Position numbers and translations under genes: made by a program
Notes under the pieces: generated by a model
Told to the model about the DNA's origin: nothing
Seen by the model: only the letters and a program-made list of their open reading frames with translations
Databases searched by the model: none
Shown: positions 34,815 through 46,665 of the stretch, piece after piece
Position numbering within the stretch: position 1 is the stretch's first letter
Layout of the letters: the number at the start of each line of letters is the position of its first letter
DNA from: Hansfordia pulvinata
Lineage: Eukaryota > Ascomycota > Sordariomycetes > Xylariales
Length of the DNA: 64,000 nt
Direction: 5' to 3'
Assembly (NCBI GenBank): GCA_006538405.1
Contig: BJKQ01000014.1
Span: 744,001 to 808,000, forward strand

Positions 34815-35888
34815 ATGCGCGGTCGCCGAGCCCCTCGAGGAGCCCGCCGCGGCAGCTTTCGTGGTTACAGCTCCGGCCCCGGCCCCGGCTCCGGCCCAGG
34901 TTCCGGCCCGGGCCCCGCCCCCAATCCCCGGTCCAACAACACGGCTGCTTCGCCATGGAGCCGCCTCAAGCCCGTCGAGCTCGACCCCCTCGACGCCATT
35001 GGCTTGCCCTCCAAGGGCGACAACCGCCTGCTCGACTTCAAGACGCAGGAGCGCTACTATACCAGCATCGTCGACCGCTACATGACCTTCTGCTCCGACG
35101 CCGGCCAGCGCGACGAGCTCCTGCGCCGCTTCGCCTCTCTCCAGCTCTCCCGCCCGCAGGCCCCCGCCGATGACCTGCTCGCCACGCCTTCGCCCTCGTC
35201 CGCCACCTTCCCCGCCTCGGCTCTGACCCCGCCGCCGCAGTCCTCCACGGCCGCGTCGTCGGCGTCGTCGCTGCCGGAGCTCAACCCCAACACCAAGGAC
35301 CTGTCCGACGTCCTCGCGGCCCTGCGCAAGCTGCGCGAGGGCATCGTCGCGTCCAAGCGCGCCGACGACTTCGCCATCCAGGCGTACCTCTTCTGCATCC
35401 GCCTGTCCGTCATGGTGCGCCACCCCGAGTCGTACCACCCGGCGATCCTGCACCTGCTGCGCCGCATCCGGCCGGCCTCGGCCAGCAGCATGACGTCGAT
35501 CGAGACGGCCGAGGTGGCCGGCTACCTCGTCCTCGACACGGCATGCCGCCGCAACGACCTGGCCGAGGCGTACGCCCTGCGCCGCCGCCACGCCCTGCGC
35601 GACCCGCGCGTCGACCAGGTCCTCGCCGCCCTCGCGCAGGACGACTACCTGGCCTTCGTCCGCCTCAAGTCCAAGGTCGACGGCCACAAGGCCCGCCTCA
35701 TGGAGTACGCCGACGACGCCCTGCGCCGCCACGCTCTCAAGTGCTTCGCCCGCGCCTACCTGTCGGTCGACCTGCGCTTCCTCGAGAGGTGCACCGGCGC
35801 CTCGTGGGCCAGGCTCACCGCCGACGACAGCGTGGGCTGGGAGCTGGAGGGCGACAGGGTGGTCATTCGCAAGGTCAAGGCGAGATGA
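34815..35888 (+). CDS. CSN8/PSMD8/eIF3K-domain protein (SAC3/GANP-like fungal family)
   Basis: Single-exon protein of 357 aa. The N-terminus is arginine/glycine-rich (GRRAPRGARRGSFRG) and then a Gly/Pro/Ser repeat (PGPGSGPGSGPGP). After a Ser/Pro/Ala-rich linker, the C-terminal two thirds form an all-helical domain: LLDFKTQERYYTSIVDRYMTFC, VLAALRKLREGIVASKRADDFAIQAYLFCIRLSVMVRHPESYHPAILHLL, TSIETAEVAGYLVLDTACRRNDLAEAYALR, and a winged-helix-like end AYLSVDLRFLERCTGASWARL followed by GWELEGDRVVIRKVKAR. This is the PCI-related CSN8/PSMD8/eIF3K fold. The precise complex is not determined; such fungal proteins are usually annotated only by domain. Frame intact. Confidence 0.82.
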   Translation: MRGRRAPRGARRGSFRGYSSGPGPGSGPGSGPGPAPNPRSNNTAASPWSRLKPVELDPLDAIGLPSKGDNRLLDFKTQERYYTSIVDRYMTFCSDAGQRDELLRRFASLQLSRPQAPADDLLATPSPSSATFPASALTPPPQSSTAASSASSLPELNPNTKDLSDVLAALRKLREGIVASKRADDFAIQAYLFCIRLSVMVRHPESYHPAILHLLRRIRPASASSMTSIETAEVAGYLVLDTACRRNDLAEAYALRRRHALRDPRVDQVLAALAQDDYLAFVRLKSKVDGHKARLMEYADDALRRHALKCFARAYLSVDLRFLERCTGASWARLTADDSVGWELEGDRVVIRKVKAR

Positions 35889-35991
35889 GTGGAGGCGGTG
35901 GGCGGGAGCTCTTTCAAAGTACACAATATCGTTTATTTTCTCCCGCTTCATGGGGTCTGTGGTTGGTTGTTTGCGGAGCTGAAATGTGACA

Positions 35992-37263
35992 TTATTGATA
36001 CCCATCTTGCATGAAATCAATTTCCGTGATCAAACCCCCCGGACTTGGAACTACCCGTTCAACGCGAACCAGGTTGCCCTCACGTGAACCACGCATCATA
36101 TCCGCGCGTCTGCGAAGATGTTCTTTTTGGGCATTATCGACTTTAGCGATGTCTTCGTTGATGATATTTTGCATGACGCAGAAGTCGAGGCGACAGCCGT
36201 CGAATCCGTTGTAGTTAAGTGCCAGTGCGTTGTCAGCCTCCATGAGAATGCCGTACACCACTTCCACGCTTTTTCTCGGCCAGCCGGAACTCGAGCGGCG
36301 CCGTGGAGGAATATCGTCAAGAAATAGAGTGGCAGTGGTACGGCATTTGGAGCAAAAATGTTCCATTTGGCAGAGCAACCAGGATCTGAGGTGTGATATC
36401 GTGTTGGTGCGACCGTCCGCCCATTTAACTGTCAAATCAGCGCTCAGTCGGCGAATGCATGGAGCGAGATATATGAACTCACCTTGCAGGTCCCGAGGTA
36501 TGGCAGGAGTTTTGTTACCGAAGTACCATGGGGGCAATTCTTGGCAAAAAACTGGCCACCCCACTTGAACTTGCAGGTGCTGCGACGCCCGAGCAGAAGT
36601 CTTGCGGAAAGCCTCGGCGTAGCCGAACTCCCAGCAGATCCACAGCAGCCTGTTGAGCCCCTCATCCGAGGACCACGTGTTGCTGATTATATAGTCCACG
36701 GTAGCGCGCTGCGACTCAACCCATCGTGCCACGGCCGGGGTGAACAGGACCTCGTACTTGGCGGCGAGGACTGCAATCTCGCAGACTTGCTCGATGTCGA
36801 TGTCGATGTCGATGTCGACCGAGTCTGGCTGGGATGCGGTGCGACGATCCATGACTCGCGGCTGGGATGCGGTGCGAGGATGCATGATTCGCAGCAAGAG
36901 CCCCATCGATTTCGAGGTTTCTTCTGGCATGTGAAAGACCGAGCGGTCATGGGAGGCAGGCAGCCTCTCACGCCGACGCATGGCCATATGTTGGTCGATC
37001 CTGGCCTCGAGCGTGCGAAAACTCCGTGAAAAGTACCCCGATTCCACCACATACATGCTCTTCAAGCAATGCTGAGTGGCCAATGATACCTGCTCAGAGG
37101 CCCGATGGAGACACCGGTCCTGCCCGATGACTATGAGAAGATCGCCTTGCGGATCCATGACGTGGCACTTTGCACTTTCCCTTGCGCTCATTTCCACGAG
37201 GGCCGGGCACGTTGCTTGCGTGGCATCCATGTCGGCGGCCCGCCTACGTTGCCTCGAAGCCAT
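35992..37263 (-). CDS. BTB/POZ-domain-like fungal protein
   Basis: Single open frame of 423 aa. The region 40-120 has a BTB-like layout: DPQGDLLIVIGQDR (strand with central DxxxxVG-type pattern), KSMYVVESGYFSRSFR (the usual 'S..F..ML' position), and FHMPEETSKSMGLLLRIMH. Many fungal BTB proteins of this kind have divergent C-termini, as here; no second domain is recognised. Residues about 127-150 hold an internal duplication (RTASQPRVMD / RTASQPDSV) and then VDIDIDIDIE from a GATGTC hexamer repeat. Such proteins often act in protein-protein interaction or ubiquitin ligase recruitment, but nothing here proves it. Start taken at the first ATG of the frame; an intron near 36480 is possible but not needed. 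Confidence 0.6.
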   Translation of the reverse strand: MASRQRRRAADMDATQATCPALVEMSARESAKCHVMDPQGDLLIVIGQDRCLHRASEQVSLATQHCLKSMYVVESGYFSRSFRTLEARIDQHMAMRRRERLPASHDRSVFHMPEETSKSMGLLLRIMHPRTASQPRVMDRRTASQPDSVDIDIDIDIEQVCEIAVLAAKYEVLFTPAVARWVESQRATVDYIISNTWSSDEGLNRLLWICWEFGYAEAFRKTSARASQHLQVQVGWPVFCQELPPWYFGNKTPAIPRDLQGEFIYLAPCIRRLSADLTVKWADGRTNTISHLRSWLLCQMEHFCSKCRTTATLFLDDIPPRRRSSSGWPRKSVEVVYGILMEADNALALNYNGFDGCRLDFCVMQNIINEDIAKVDNAQKEHLRRRADMMRGSREGNLVRVERVVPSPGGLITEIDFMQDGYQ

Positions 37264-40104
37264 GATGGCCGTTTGAGATATGGATGCGCGCGAGAGAATT
37301 GGCGATGCAGAGCGCCAGTGCGTATGGGGCCGAGGGCGGCCTGGGTTGTCCGTTGCCGCAAGAGACCTGTAGACTCTACTGACTCCAGCGGGACAGTGAG
37401 TGAAGGGGGAACTTTCAGAACTTGATCGCCAGTCAGGTCCGGTACACTCGCCGGTCGCGTATTGACAGCCAGCACGATCGTTGAGTGCTCGACCCAGGGG
37501 AGAGCCTCTTCGCTCATGAGTCTCTGTGTGTATTGTAGTCTGAATGACGGTTTAGCTTCGATTCAAAGTGTCGTTTAGCAAAGGGGTTCGCGCGGTCTGA
37601 TCTTGACGAGCCATAGACTTGGAGCTTTTGGCCTCATATTTATAGAGTAACGGGCCAGGCAGGAAGACGCATGTGCCGTCCAGCCAGACAAAGCGAATCT
37701 GGGCGGCTGAGCAGCTTCGCGTCTGCCGGTTGGCCATGATGTTTGCGTGGAAACCCAAGACAGCAATCAGTGGCAGGGTTTTGCACAAGTTTGTCGATGT
37801 TTCCCTCTTGGCCGACTCCGCGTTTGGACACATCTACAGGGATGACGAGCAGGTGCTCCGTCGTACAATCACGACGAAGTCTTCCGATACCCACTTTCGT
37901 CGTGTCGGCCCGGCTTATACAGGGGTCGCTTCTTCCGAGTTGTGAGCAAGCCCGTTGCTGTTGTGGTTTGTCCTGCCTCGGCTGGGATAAACAAACAAGG
38001 AAGACAGAGACGCAGCAAGCCGGATCAAGTAGTCTCGGGCCACAGTTACCCATCTGTTTGTTGGCCCCGAAGCGCAGCTCTGTTTGTGTCCACCGACAAT
38101 AAGAACCATGGCTGCATCGGCACCGACCGCGTCTTCGGAGACAAGATGTTGATTGTCCGCGGAACGCTGCTCTCTTTGAGGCCCGTGACAATCGCCGCGT
38201 CTCCAAACCAATTACCGGATACGGAACCTCTGCGTGTGCAACTCTGCTCGGATGCGCCTTGTTTCCACTGTATACAAGTCGAGAGAGACGGTAGGCGCCG
38301 GACAATGCCTCCCTTGCTAGCCCTCGTAGAGAGACAATCAAGAGAGGGCCAGACTGGCGTGGCCATTCTTCGCGCAGTCTACGGGCTGCGTGTTCGGTCC
38401 GCGCTCCAACCAACAAGCCCTTAAAGAGGCATCTCTTTCCCTGTAAGACACTGCCAAAAGCAATCGAAACCAGTTGGGCTACTTCAGAGACTGAGTTTCT
38501 CACCCTGGAGAACACAACGCCAGAGCGAGGATGCCCACGCCTCCGAAAATGGACCCTTAAAGCCCAGGCACCCGTGCCCAGAGTAAGGATCGTCATCATC
38601 AGGGCGAGCGCCTGCTCCGGCCAGTTGCCGCCGAGAGGCAGCAGCGCAATTGCTCCGGGATAAGCGACTCCTGAAGGAACCACCTTCTTTCGTCCCGCCT
38701 CTCACTCCACAGCCGAGAAACCCTAATACCTTGAAAAGCCTCTCTTCCCTCCCAGAGCTTCCGCGGTGGCCAAGTTGTCTCTCGCTCGACTGCCGGGCTC
38801 GGCTCACGAGACGCCCACGGCTCGGGGCTTTGTCGTGCTAGTATTGCTCACCACGTGCTAATATTGGCTCGAACATAGGATGCGGCGCCGAGGTGAGGAA
38901 ACCACGCCACCCGGACAGGGGAGTGGCGCATGTTAATAGACACGTCACGGCGACATGGAGACAAGAGAAACATCCACATACACGGAGGGAAAGAGACAGG
39001 GGACAGAGAAAGTACACAGCCCGAGCAAAGGGGGCACGGGTCTTCTTTTGGGCAGACGCCGTCCCAGAATCCCCCAAGTTCTTGAAAAGTTACTCACTGG
39101 TAACAGCCAGGCTATCGTCAGAGCAGCCACTCGGGAGATTCGCTCAGGAAAGTGATTGGGGAGGGGAAAAGAAAAGACCGGTGGAGGCTGACGCCCAGAC
39201 GATAGATCGCCACCAGCTTGGAAGACTATGTGTCGCAGGAAAAGAAAGAATCCTTCGCGGCGGCGAAGACCACCAGCATCAACGCCCCCCCCAAAGAAGT
39301 GGCGGGAGGAATCCGCGCGGGTGTTTGTGGGTGTAGCAGGATCGGATAGCAGGGATCCCTCTCAAGCCGCCGAGGTCCGCAACGCCATGAGAAACCTAGG
39401 ACGAAAAGCGTCACACCTTGTGGTGGATGTCTCGACTTTTCCAAGGGCGGTCGCGCAGATGTTGGCGAATGCCGGGAGAGAGAGAAGAAACGCCGCCTTC
39501 CCACCGTCCGCCTGGGCGAAATCGAAACCTGTAACAAGGTTATACTCCATTCCTGGCGCGCAAAAGCGAGAGGAGGCTGTGGTGCAGCTTTCCCCCGGTG
39601 ACTCCGCCTCGCCTGAGCGCTGGCTGGGGGGTGGGCGAGTCACAGCAACAGCGGGCACGCCAGGGATATGCAGTGGTGAGTGATGGTTGAAATTTGAGAG
39701 AAGAAAAGAAGCAAAAAGTATGTGCTATGTGCGAAGCTATAGAAAAAGAGCCATATGATGATACAAGATTCGAAATAGACTGCCTTCTCCCGAACGGGTC
39801 GTCCCTTCAGGGAGGCTAGGACTCAGGAGCGTCCTTCCCCAGCGACTACAGTCACAGGCAGATCCGTTGCCCTATAGTATTCCGGGCTGTTGGACTGCGA
39901 TAGTATGAGGTGAAGGGGTTCGTTTGTCATGGTGATAGTGAACCCCGTATTCTGGTTTCTCTCTCTCCCCCTAAGTCAATCCGGGCCGGTTGGGGTTGAC
40001 GCACGCGGTGTTGTGAGTGCTGCCAGGGTCTGACTCTTCATGAACAGCGACTCCGGGCCCCTCTCACTTGCCTAACGTACTGTACTGTAGGTAAGTACCC
40101 AAGG
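37264..40104. other. Intergenic, 2.8 kb, no supported gene
   Basis: Several overlapping frames of 100-350 codons occur on both strands, the longest at 37640-38683 (-), but none shows domain motifs, intron structure or consistent composition. The right end carries the 3' flank of the small secreted protein gene. Confidence 0.5.
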
Positions 40105-40790
40105 TTATACGGGGCACTGGATCCGGAAGGCCTTCCAGTCGTCGTCCCATTTGTTGAGTTTGAGCTGGGTGGATAGAGTGCTCGGCGAGCTGAACTCCTT
40201 GTTCCAGACCTTTGCGGCGTCGCTGCCCCTCTTGGAGCTCTTGGTGAACCACGACTTGAACCTGTCCGTCTTGCTGACCTTCTGGGGGTCCTCGGCTGGA
40301 TGCATGCGAAGAGCGCACTGGTCAGTGGAAATGCACACCAGGAGGAAGAAGAAGAAAAAGAAATGGAGCTCAAGGGGCGCTGTTGATCAGACGTACCGTT
40401 CTTCTTCCATGCTTCCTGGCAGTCATCGAGCTCCTCGTAGATGAATAGTTTGCATTTAACAATGCCCGTCATGAAGACGTATTTGGTAGTACCGCTGGAT
40501 AGCTTCGAGGGCTCGTAGCACCCTGGACTGCTACTCATCCCGTTTTTTATCCAAAGCGGAGTGATGGTTGCGTGCGAATCGGAGTCCCTGCCCGCAATTT
40601 GGTAACGGTCCTTCCCGTCAGACGGTGTGGTACTGGTGGACGATCCTCCAGAGCCAGTAGTCGTCGAACTGCCGCCGTTCCCGCCCTTGCCGAAAAGTTC
40701 GCGCCAGAAGGGCATGGGCGACGCTGCGGCCATCTGGGCCAGCAGCAGCGCCTGCAGAGCCAGCAGGAGGATGGACGTGGGGCTCTGCAT
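40105..40790 (-). CDS. Small secreted protein, 194 aa, four cysteines
   Basis: Two exons, 40790-40397 and 40295-40105 (GTACGT donor, TCCAG acceptor), 194 aa. The start is a clear signal peptide (MQSPTSILLLALQALLLAQMAAA) with likely cleavage before or near SPMPFW. A Gly/Ser/Thr linker follows (SSTTTGSGGSSTSTT), then a compact domain with four cysteines (GCYEP, VKCKL, DDCQE, IQCPV) that could form two disulfides. No known domain is recognised, so function is open; candidate-effector or cell-wall roles are only possibilities. An in-frame ATG upstream at 40994 would hide the signal peptide, so the start at 40790 is preferred. Confidence 0.75.
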
Positions 40791-43191
40791 GTTATCTTGG
40801 TGTGGTAGCGAGTGGCTTCTAATGAGCGTGTGTGTGTGTGTGTGTGCGCGAATCAAAGAAAATCTTGCCAGGGTTGGCTTCAGAGTGGAAAGACCAGCAT
40901 TCCCAGGGTTCTCTGACGCAGGCAGACATGGCTCTTCCAAGTGGGCGGAACCCTCTCTCTTAATATATATGCCCACGCTGCGAGACGACAGCACAGCGCC
41001 AGTGGCGAAGCCGAAGATCCGCGTCGAGCTGTCTCGTCAGCTCAAAGGAAGCGTGTCCCGGCATCATGCTCCTGCCTAACCTACCCAGCCTTCGAAAGGA
41101 TCACCACGGTCTGGCCACCCAAAGGCTCAAGAATTAAATCTCTGATGTATTCCAACGTCGCCTGTGGCGTTCGCACGCGACGACGACGAATGTACTAATC
41201 GCCCGCCCGGCGCTCGGCTGACGCGAGGCGGTAATGAGTGATTCGTTGACTTTCCTACTGACTTACTCGTAGTTAAGGTCGGGCTGGGTAGGGAGGTAGC
41301 GGCCACGCTTCCGAGGACAAGGTGGAAAATCATTCCTGCAGCGGCGTGGCGTGGCCTGCACTCGCCCTGGGCACATGATAATGAACACTGCCCCCATGGC
41401 GCGACGGTGAGCTTTGCCACCCGCTGGTGAAGCACCGACAAGGTTCATTGCTAATGACCCAGGAATACCGCGCTGGCCACCACTAGTACGAGTAAGTTGG
41501 GCAGAAAGAAAACGCGATATATTTCCTGGTTGGGAACTGCCGTGGCGGGGACAGGAACAGCTTTGGGTACTTAGTATTTGCACGTGGCGAAATCCTTCTG
41601 CCTTGCGAGTGTGTTGCGAAGGAGGAAACGACCATCATCGATTCTCGCCACTGTGAATGTGGCTCCAATGCCGCCACTGTTCGCAGCCGTACGAACCGCC
41701 CGCACTGTTATCAGTATCCGGGTTCGTCCCCCCCCCCGGATTGCCAGCCAAATGTGGCTGTGTGCTTCCTAGCGAATACTCGCACAAGGCGCGTGCCTTC
41801 GAGCCGGGACCGACCGGGGCCGACATGTCTCCGTGCATTCGCATACAAGACGGCTCGACTCGTACGGCTTCACTGTTAAGCGGTCCGTCCCATCCAAGTC
41901 TCAAAAAGACCGTACGTGGCGGCTGAGGTCTGCGGTTAGTCGAAGTAAACCTTCAGGGTTGCTGATCCCAAGAATATCGGGTGCCTGATTTTGACACCTG
42001 GACGATGAAAGCCCCTGGAAGGCCGCGTGCCAAAGGGCCTCTGAACCCCTGTCGTGATGGCGAAAAGACCTAAACGAGCAACCCTGTAAGACAGTGAGTC
42101 CCGCAGCGTGTGGACGTGTACGAATCTCATCTCACGTGTAATAAACCCATCCTGAGTATCATATTCGAACGAGCCCGGACTCTGCCACGGGCGCGCAGAG
42201 TTGAGGCAAATCCCGCCACCGTGCCTGCATGCAGTGGTCCGTGCTATTCTTATAAAGCAAAAAGTGGGAGAGGAGGCGCAAAGAAGCACCTAATCCAGCC
42301 CATGCTGCTCGCCGCCGGATTGACGCGTTGTCAGACTCCTTTGTCGGCAGCCTGTGGGATGAATCGTGTTCGCGACTCTGCCTGATTCACTCGCGTGTAT
42401 GCTGGGTAAGGTTATCGTCTCGGCCGCCAATCGTCCGCCTCGCTAAAGAGACCATGGAGCCGTCGCGAGAATCGAAGACGACGACCACGTTCGGATGTGA
42501 CGGGTGAAGAAACTGAGGAGCGGCCCCTCAGCCCAGCCTGCCGGCGCCGCGAGACACATGAGCACCGATACGCTCATCAACAGTCCAACGGCAACGCCGT
42601 GGCGCGGAGGGCCTCACAGTGTGCCGCCTGCCCGTCACACGCAGCCGATGCGGCTCGAATGGCCCGTACACGTCCCCGCCATTCCGCGCTCAAGTTTCCA
42701 CAAAGGGACTGGAAGCCTCCCAACCGCCCTACAACGCTGCCGAGCTGCCACTGACTGCCGCGATGGATGCTCCGCTTTGCTTGTTGTCGAGTGGGTCGTT
42801 GTCACGTCTTCGCCGGGGATGATCAGATGAGTACGGAGTAAGGTTCTTGAGGTGATCGTGACCAGATTTAATTCCAAATTCATGGTTGTGGTGAAGATGT
42901 GCTCCTTCCGCCACCATATCCGCTGCGCCGACTCCCAGCCCGTCCACCCTCTCCCCGGGCCCGGAATGGCCAAAAGCAGCGACTCAGCCTGTTAGGCATC
43001 GAGGTGGCGATTCATCCGCCGACTCTACAGCGACACTTCTTCGCATACGAGGACCGTGTTCCCTGTCCCAGGTCTCCACAAGAGCCAACGACTCGAAGAA
43101 AGAGGATGAGCCCGGCCTCGGCAGTAGCAATACCTCAAGCCCACAAGCAAATGTTGGAAAGGCAGATGATCAGTACTCCGTAAGAGCAAGT
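40791..43191. other. Intergenic, 2.4 kb, no supported gene
   Basis: Contains the promoter of the small secreted protein, with a (GT)n repeat at about 40828-40846 just upstream of its start, and one TACGAGTA motif at about 41485. No frame with recognisable features. Confidence 0.55.
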
Positions 43192-46100
43192 TCAAGCCCC
43201 CTCGGACGTCCTCCCCTGTGTACTGGCCCGAGATAAGGCCATGTCCTTGCGCCCCACGCTCCACCAGCTCTTCAGCGAGGAAAAGCTGAGGGTGTGATCG
43301 AGGCGCCGGCCGGGCTGGTCCTCGGTCGTGCGACCCTGCGCGAAAGTGCCACCACCGGAAGCTGCCGAGCGGCCAGGCACACCCCCGAATAGCCCGAAAG
43401 CACGCTTGGCCAGTTTCCACAGCTCGACGCCCGCCACAAACAGGATCAGCGCGGCGACAGGCAGCGCCCACTCCCACGTGATGCCGATGTGCTTGAACAC
43501 ATTGGTGTTGATGACGGGGATGTGGACCACTGGGAAAACAGAGATGGCGCCCAGGACAACGGCCCAGAACAGAAACTTGTTGGCGTAGATGTCCTGGAAG
43601 AAAGAGAAGCTGCTGCTTTCCGGGTTCAGCCGGAACATGGAGCGCTTGATATCTTTAAACTCCCAGGCACTGACCAGGATCAGCCAGGTCAACTCGGCGA
43701 AGACTGCGGCACGGGCGCGGAAGACAGGCTCGCAAACGGGCGAGTAGTACTTATTGCAGTCAACGCCCAGCTCCCCGCCGTTGACCCCATAGACCACGAT
43801 GATGAACGTTGCCAGCGTCAGCGTGCCCATTAGCGTGCCGTAAACCACCATGTCCACCAGGATTTCGCTGCTGAAGATGCCGCCGCGCCTCCGGTTCTGC
43901 GGCGGCCGGCGCATCACATCCGCAGCTGCTTGCTCCCGGCCCAGCCCAAAGGCAGGGAACGACGATGTCAGCAGGTTGATCCAGAGGATCTGCAGCGGTG
44001 AGATTGGGAAGACCGAGAGCCCGGACGCATCTTGGAAGGCGAGACCACAAATCAGCAGGATAACCTCGCCGACGTTGGACGTCAACAGGTGCAGGATGAA
44101 TTTCTGCATGTTGTCAAACATGCGCCGCCCCTCGCGGATGGCGGCCACGATTGAGTTGAACCTGTCGTCGGTAAGCACGATCTTGGCAGCCGACTTGGCC
44201 ACGTCTGAGCCAGACCCCATGGCGATGCCGACGTCGGCGCGCGCCAGCGACGGCGCGTCGTTGACGCCATCGCCCGTCATGGCAACAAAGGCATCACGTC
44301 GACCCAGGGCTTCGACCATGCGCGTTTTCGTGTCAGGCGCGCATCTGGCGAGCACAAGCGGCAGCTCTGGCAATGCATCCATTTCGGCGTCGGTGAGCTT
44401 GTCGAAGTCGCTGGCCTTCTGCACGATGGACTTGGCGACATCCGCTCCCAGAACCCCGAGATCGCGCGGAATGATGCCCACCTCCTTGGCGATCGCTTCG
44501 GCTGTGGCCGGGTGGTCGCCTGTTAGCATGTGAACCGTGATTCCGGCACCGCTGCACTCGGAAATGGCCGACATGGTTTCTTTCCGCGGAGGGTCGTAGA
44601 TCCCTGCCAAGCCGAGCAGGGTCAAGTCCGACTCCACGCGGTTGCGCTGTTCTTGATCGTCTTCTTGCTTCTCGGCTGTCTTGGTGATTTCGAAGAGTCC
44701 ATCCAACTGGCGTGATGCCAAAGCCAAAACACGTTGGCCCTGTTCGGCAAAGCTGTTGACCTGGGACAGAATCTTCTCTTTGTAGGCGGCGGTCATCTCC
44801 TCTTTCTTCTCGCCGGCCCCAACAGAGGAGCAAAGATCCAGGACTCGCTCAACTGCTCCTTTGGTGAAGACGGTGCTGTGATTGGCGCCCTTTGCGGTGT
44901 ACACCACCGACATCCTCTTGATGCTGCTGTCGAAGGGAAACTCGGCGATCTGCTGCCATCCGTCGGCTTCCATTTTCTTCTTGCCTCTGTCGAAGCGATG
45001 AGCAAACACCTGCAGAGCAATCTCTGTGGGCTCGCCAGTAACCTGCCAGCTGGGTTGATATGGCTGTGCGTCGGGTTCATGCCTGACCGTAGACAGGTTG
45101 CAGAGCGATGCAGTGAGGAGAAAGGCTGCTAGATCAGGGGTCATGGTGGCTTCAGGTTCCTTTTCCTCGCGCGCCGGCGAATGGCTCGGGGCCTTCTCCG
45201 GGAGATCGAATTTGAGAGCCGTAGCGCTTCGCTCTTGATCAAAGTCCCTCTTCGGAGCCTTCTTTTGCCCATCACCCCCTGAGAAACCGTCACGCGACCT
45301 TCGGTGGGGTTGCTTGGGTGTTTGGAATCGACGACCGAGTAGATGGTGTCACCGGGCATCCAGACCTTCCTGACAATCATGGCACCTTGGGTCAGAGTTC
45401 CAGTCTTGTCCGAGCAGATGTTGGTGACGCCGCCAAGAGCCTCGATAGCCGACAGGTCTCTGACAACTACATTGGCCTTGCGCATCACGTTGACCGCCAC
45501 AACCATGGTGATTGTGAGTACTCTGATGCGAAATGTTAGTCGGCCCCTGCTGCCAAACCTAGCGACAAATGAGAAGTACTTACGCGACAAGCGACTCGGG
45601 AATGATGGCGATGCCAGTACTGATGGCGTAAATCACCACCTCAGCGAGGCCGCTGAACTGATTGACGGCGAAGACGATGAGCGCCAGCACCAGAGCGCAG
45701 CCAAACAGCATGTACGCCAGCTTGGACAGCTTTCTCTGCAGGGGAGTTCCCTCCGTCAAGCCGAGGAACTTGCCGACAAAGTCGTAAGAGCGCTTAACCA
45801 ACCCTATGAAGGGTTGGCGCCTACCGTACTTGTGCCAGTTCATTGAACGGCCTGGCTTGCGCTTCTTCTTGGTTGTCGAGGCTGCAATGCGCCCGACTTC
45901 TGTTTGCATGCCGGTGGAGACTACAATGCCCGACCACGGCCTTTGCGCACAGTTGTCGTCCCGTAGGCAATGTTGGTCCGGTCGCCGATACCAAGCTCGG
46001 GATCTTCCAAAAGATCTGTCGTCTTCTCCACAGGGATCGACTCGCCAGTCAAAGACTGTTCGTCGGCGGCAAAGTTCATGGCTTCAAACATGCGGAGATC

Positions 46101-46665
46101 CGCAGGGATGGTGTCGCCCATCTTAACCAATACAATGTCTCCTGGAACGACCTCGGCACTGAGCTTGATTAGAGTCGAGAAAAAAGGGGGCGATTGGGGG
46201 GTTTGTGGGGACTGACCTTGGACGACTCCAGTCTTGCCGTCACGCAGTACCATGGCACTTGGGGCCGACAGAGCTTTGAGTGCATCCATTTTCTTCTCTG
46301 CGCCATACTCCTGGTAGAATCCGATGGAGACGTTGAGTACAATAACAGCGATAAGCACGCCGGCCTCGATCCAGTCCTTGACCACAAAACTCAGGACCAT
46401 GGCAAACATGAGCACCTGACCAAGTTAACACAAGCACGTCGAAGACGATGGATCAACTTACAAGCACCATAGCATTGAACAGCTGCTTCAGAAAGATCTT
46501 GTACCAGGGGATGCCGTTACCGGCATCAATCTCGTTAGGGGGGTGAGACTGCTGGAGCTGAGCTACCTGAGAAGAGCTCAGGCCCCGGTCAAGATTGACA
46601 CCAAAGTTCTTGGCGACATCTTCAACAGGCAGAAGGAAAGGAGGCTTGACGTCCTCAGCCGTCAT
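43192..46665 (-). CDS. ena: ENA-type (type IID) cation-exporting P-type ATPase (frameshifted)
   Basis: P-type ATPase expelling Na+/K+ across the plasma membrane. Exons: 46665-46462, 46415-46217, 46158-45584 and 45522-43192; with three bases restored the length is 1103 aa, normal for ENA pumps. Landmarks: N-terminal LPVEDVAKNFGVNLDRGLSS (cation ATPase N-domain), VVPGDIVLVKMGDTIPADLR, SLTGESIPV (actuator TGES), GIAIIPESLVA (M4), CSDKTGTLTQG (phosphorylated Asp), FTKGAVERVLDLC, MLTGDHPATA, and MTGDGVNDAPSLARADVGIAMG. The C-terminus is cytosolic and Ser/Arg-rich. Breaks: one added G in the CCCCC run 45275-45279 (joins VTVSQG to DGQKKAPK), one in CCC at 45929-45931 (joins RKGRG to GIVVSTGM), and probably one at about 46217 next to the second intron. 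Specificity (Na+ versus K+) is inferred. Confidence 0.88.

Noticed and set aside
34686..36020. Minus-strand open frame of 444 codons
   Set aside because: It mirrors the well-supported plus-strand CSN8-domain gene and has the strongly biased Val/Gly/Arg content of an antisense frame.
37640..38683. Minus-strand open frame of 347 codons in intergenic DNA
   Set aside because: No motifs, no splice or leader support, and competing frames on the other strand.
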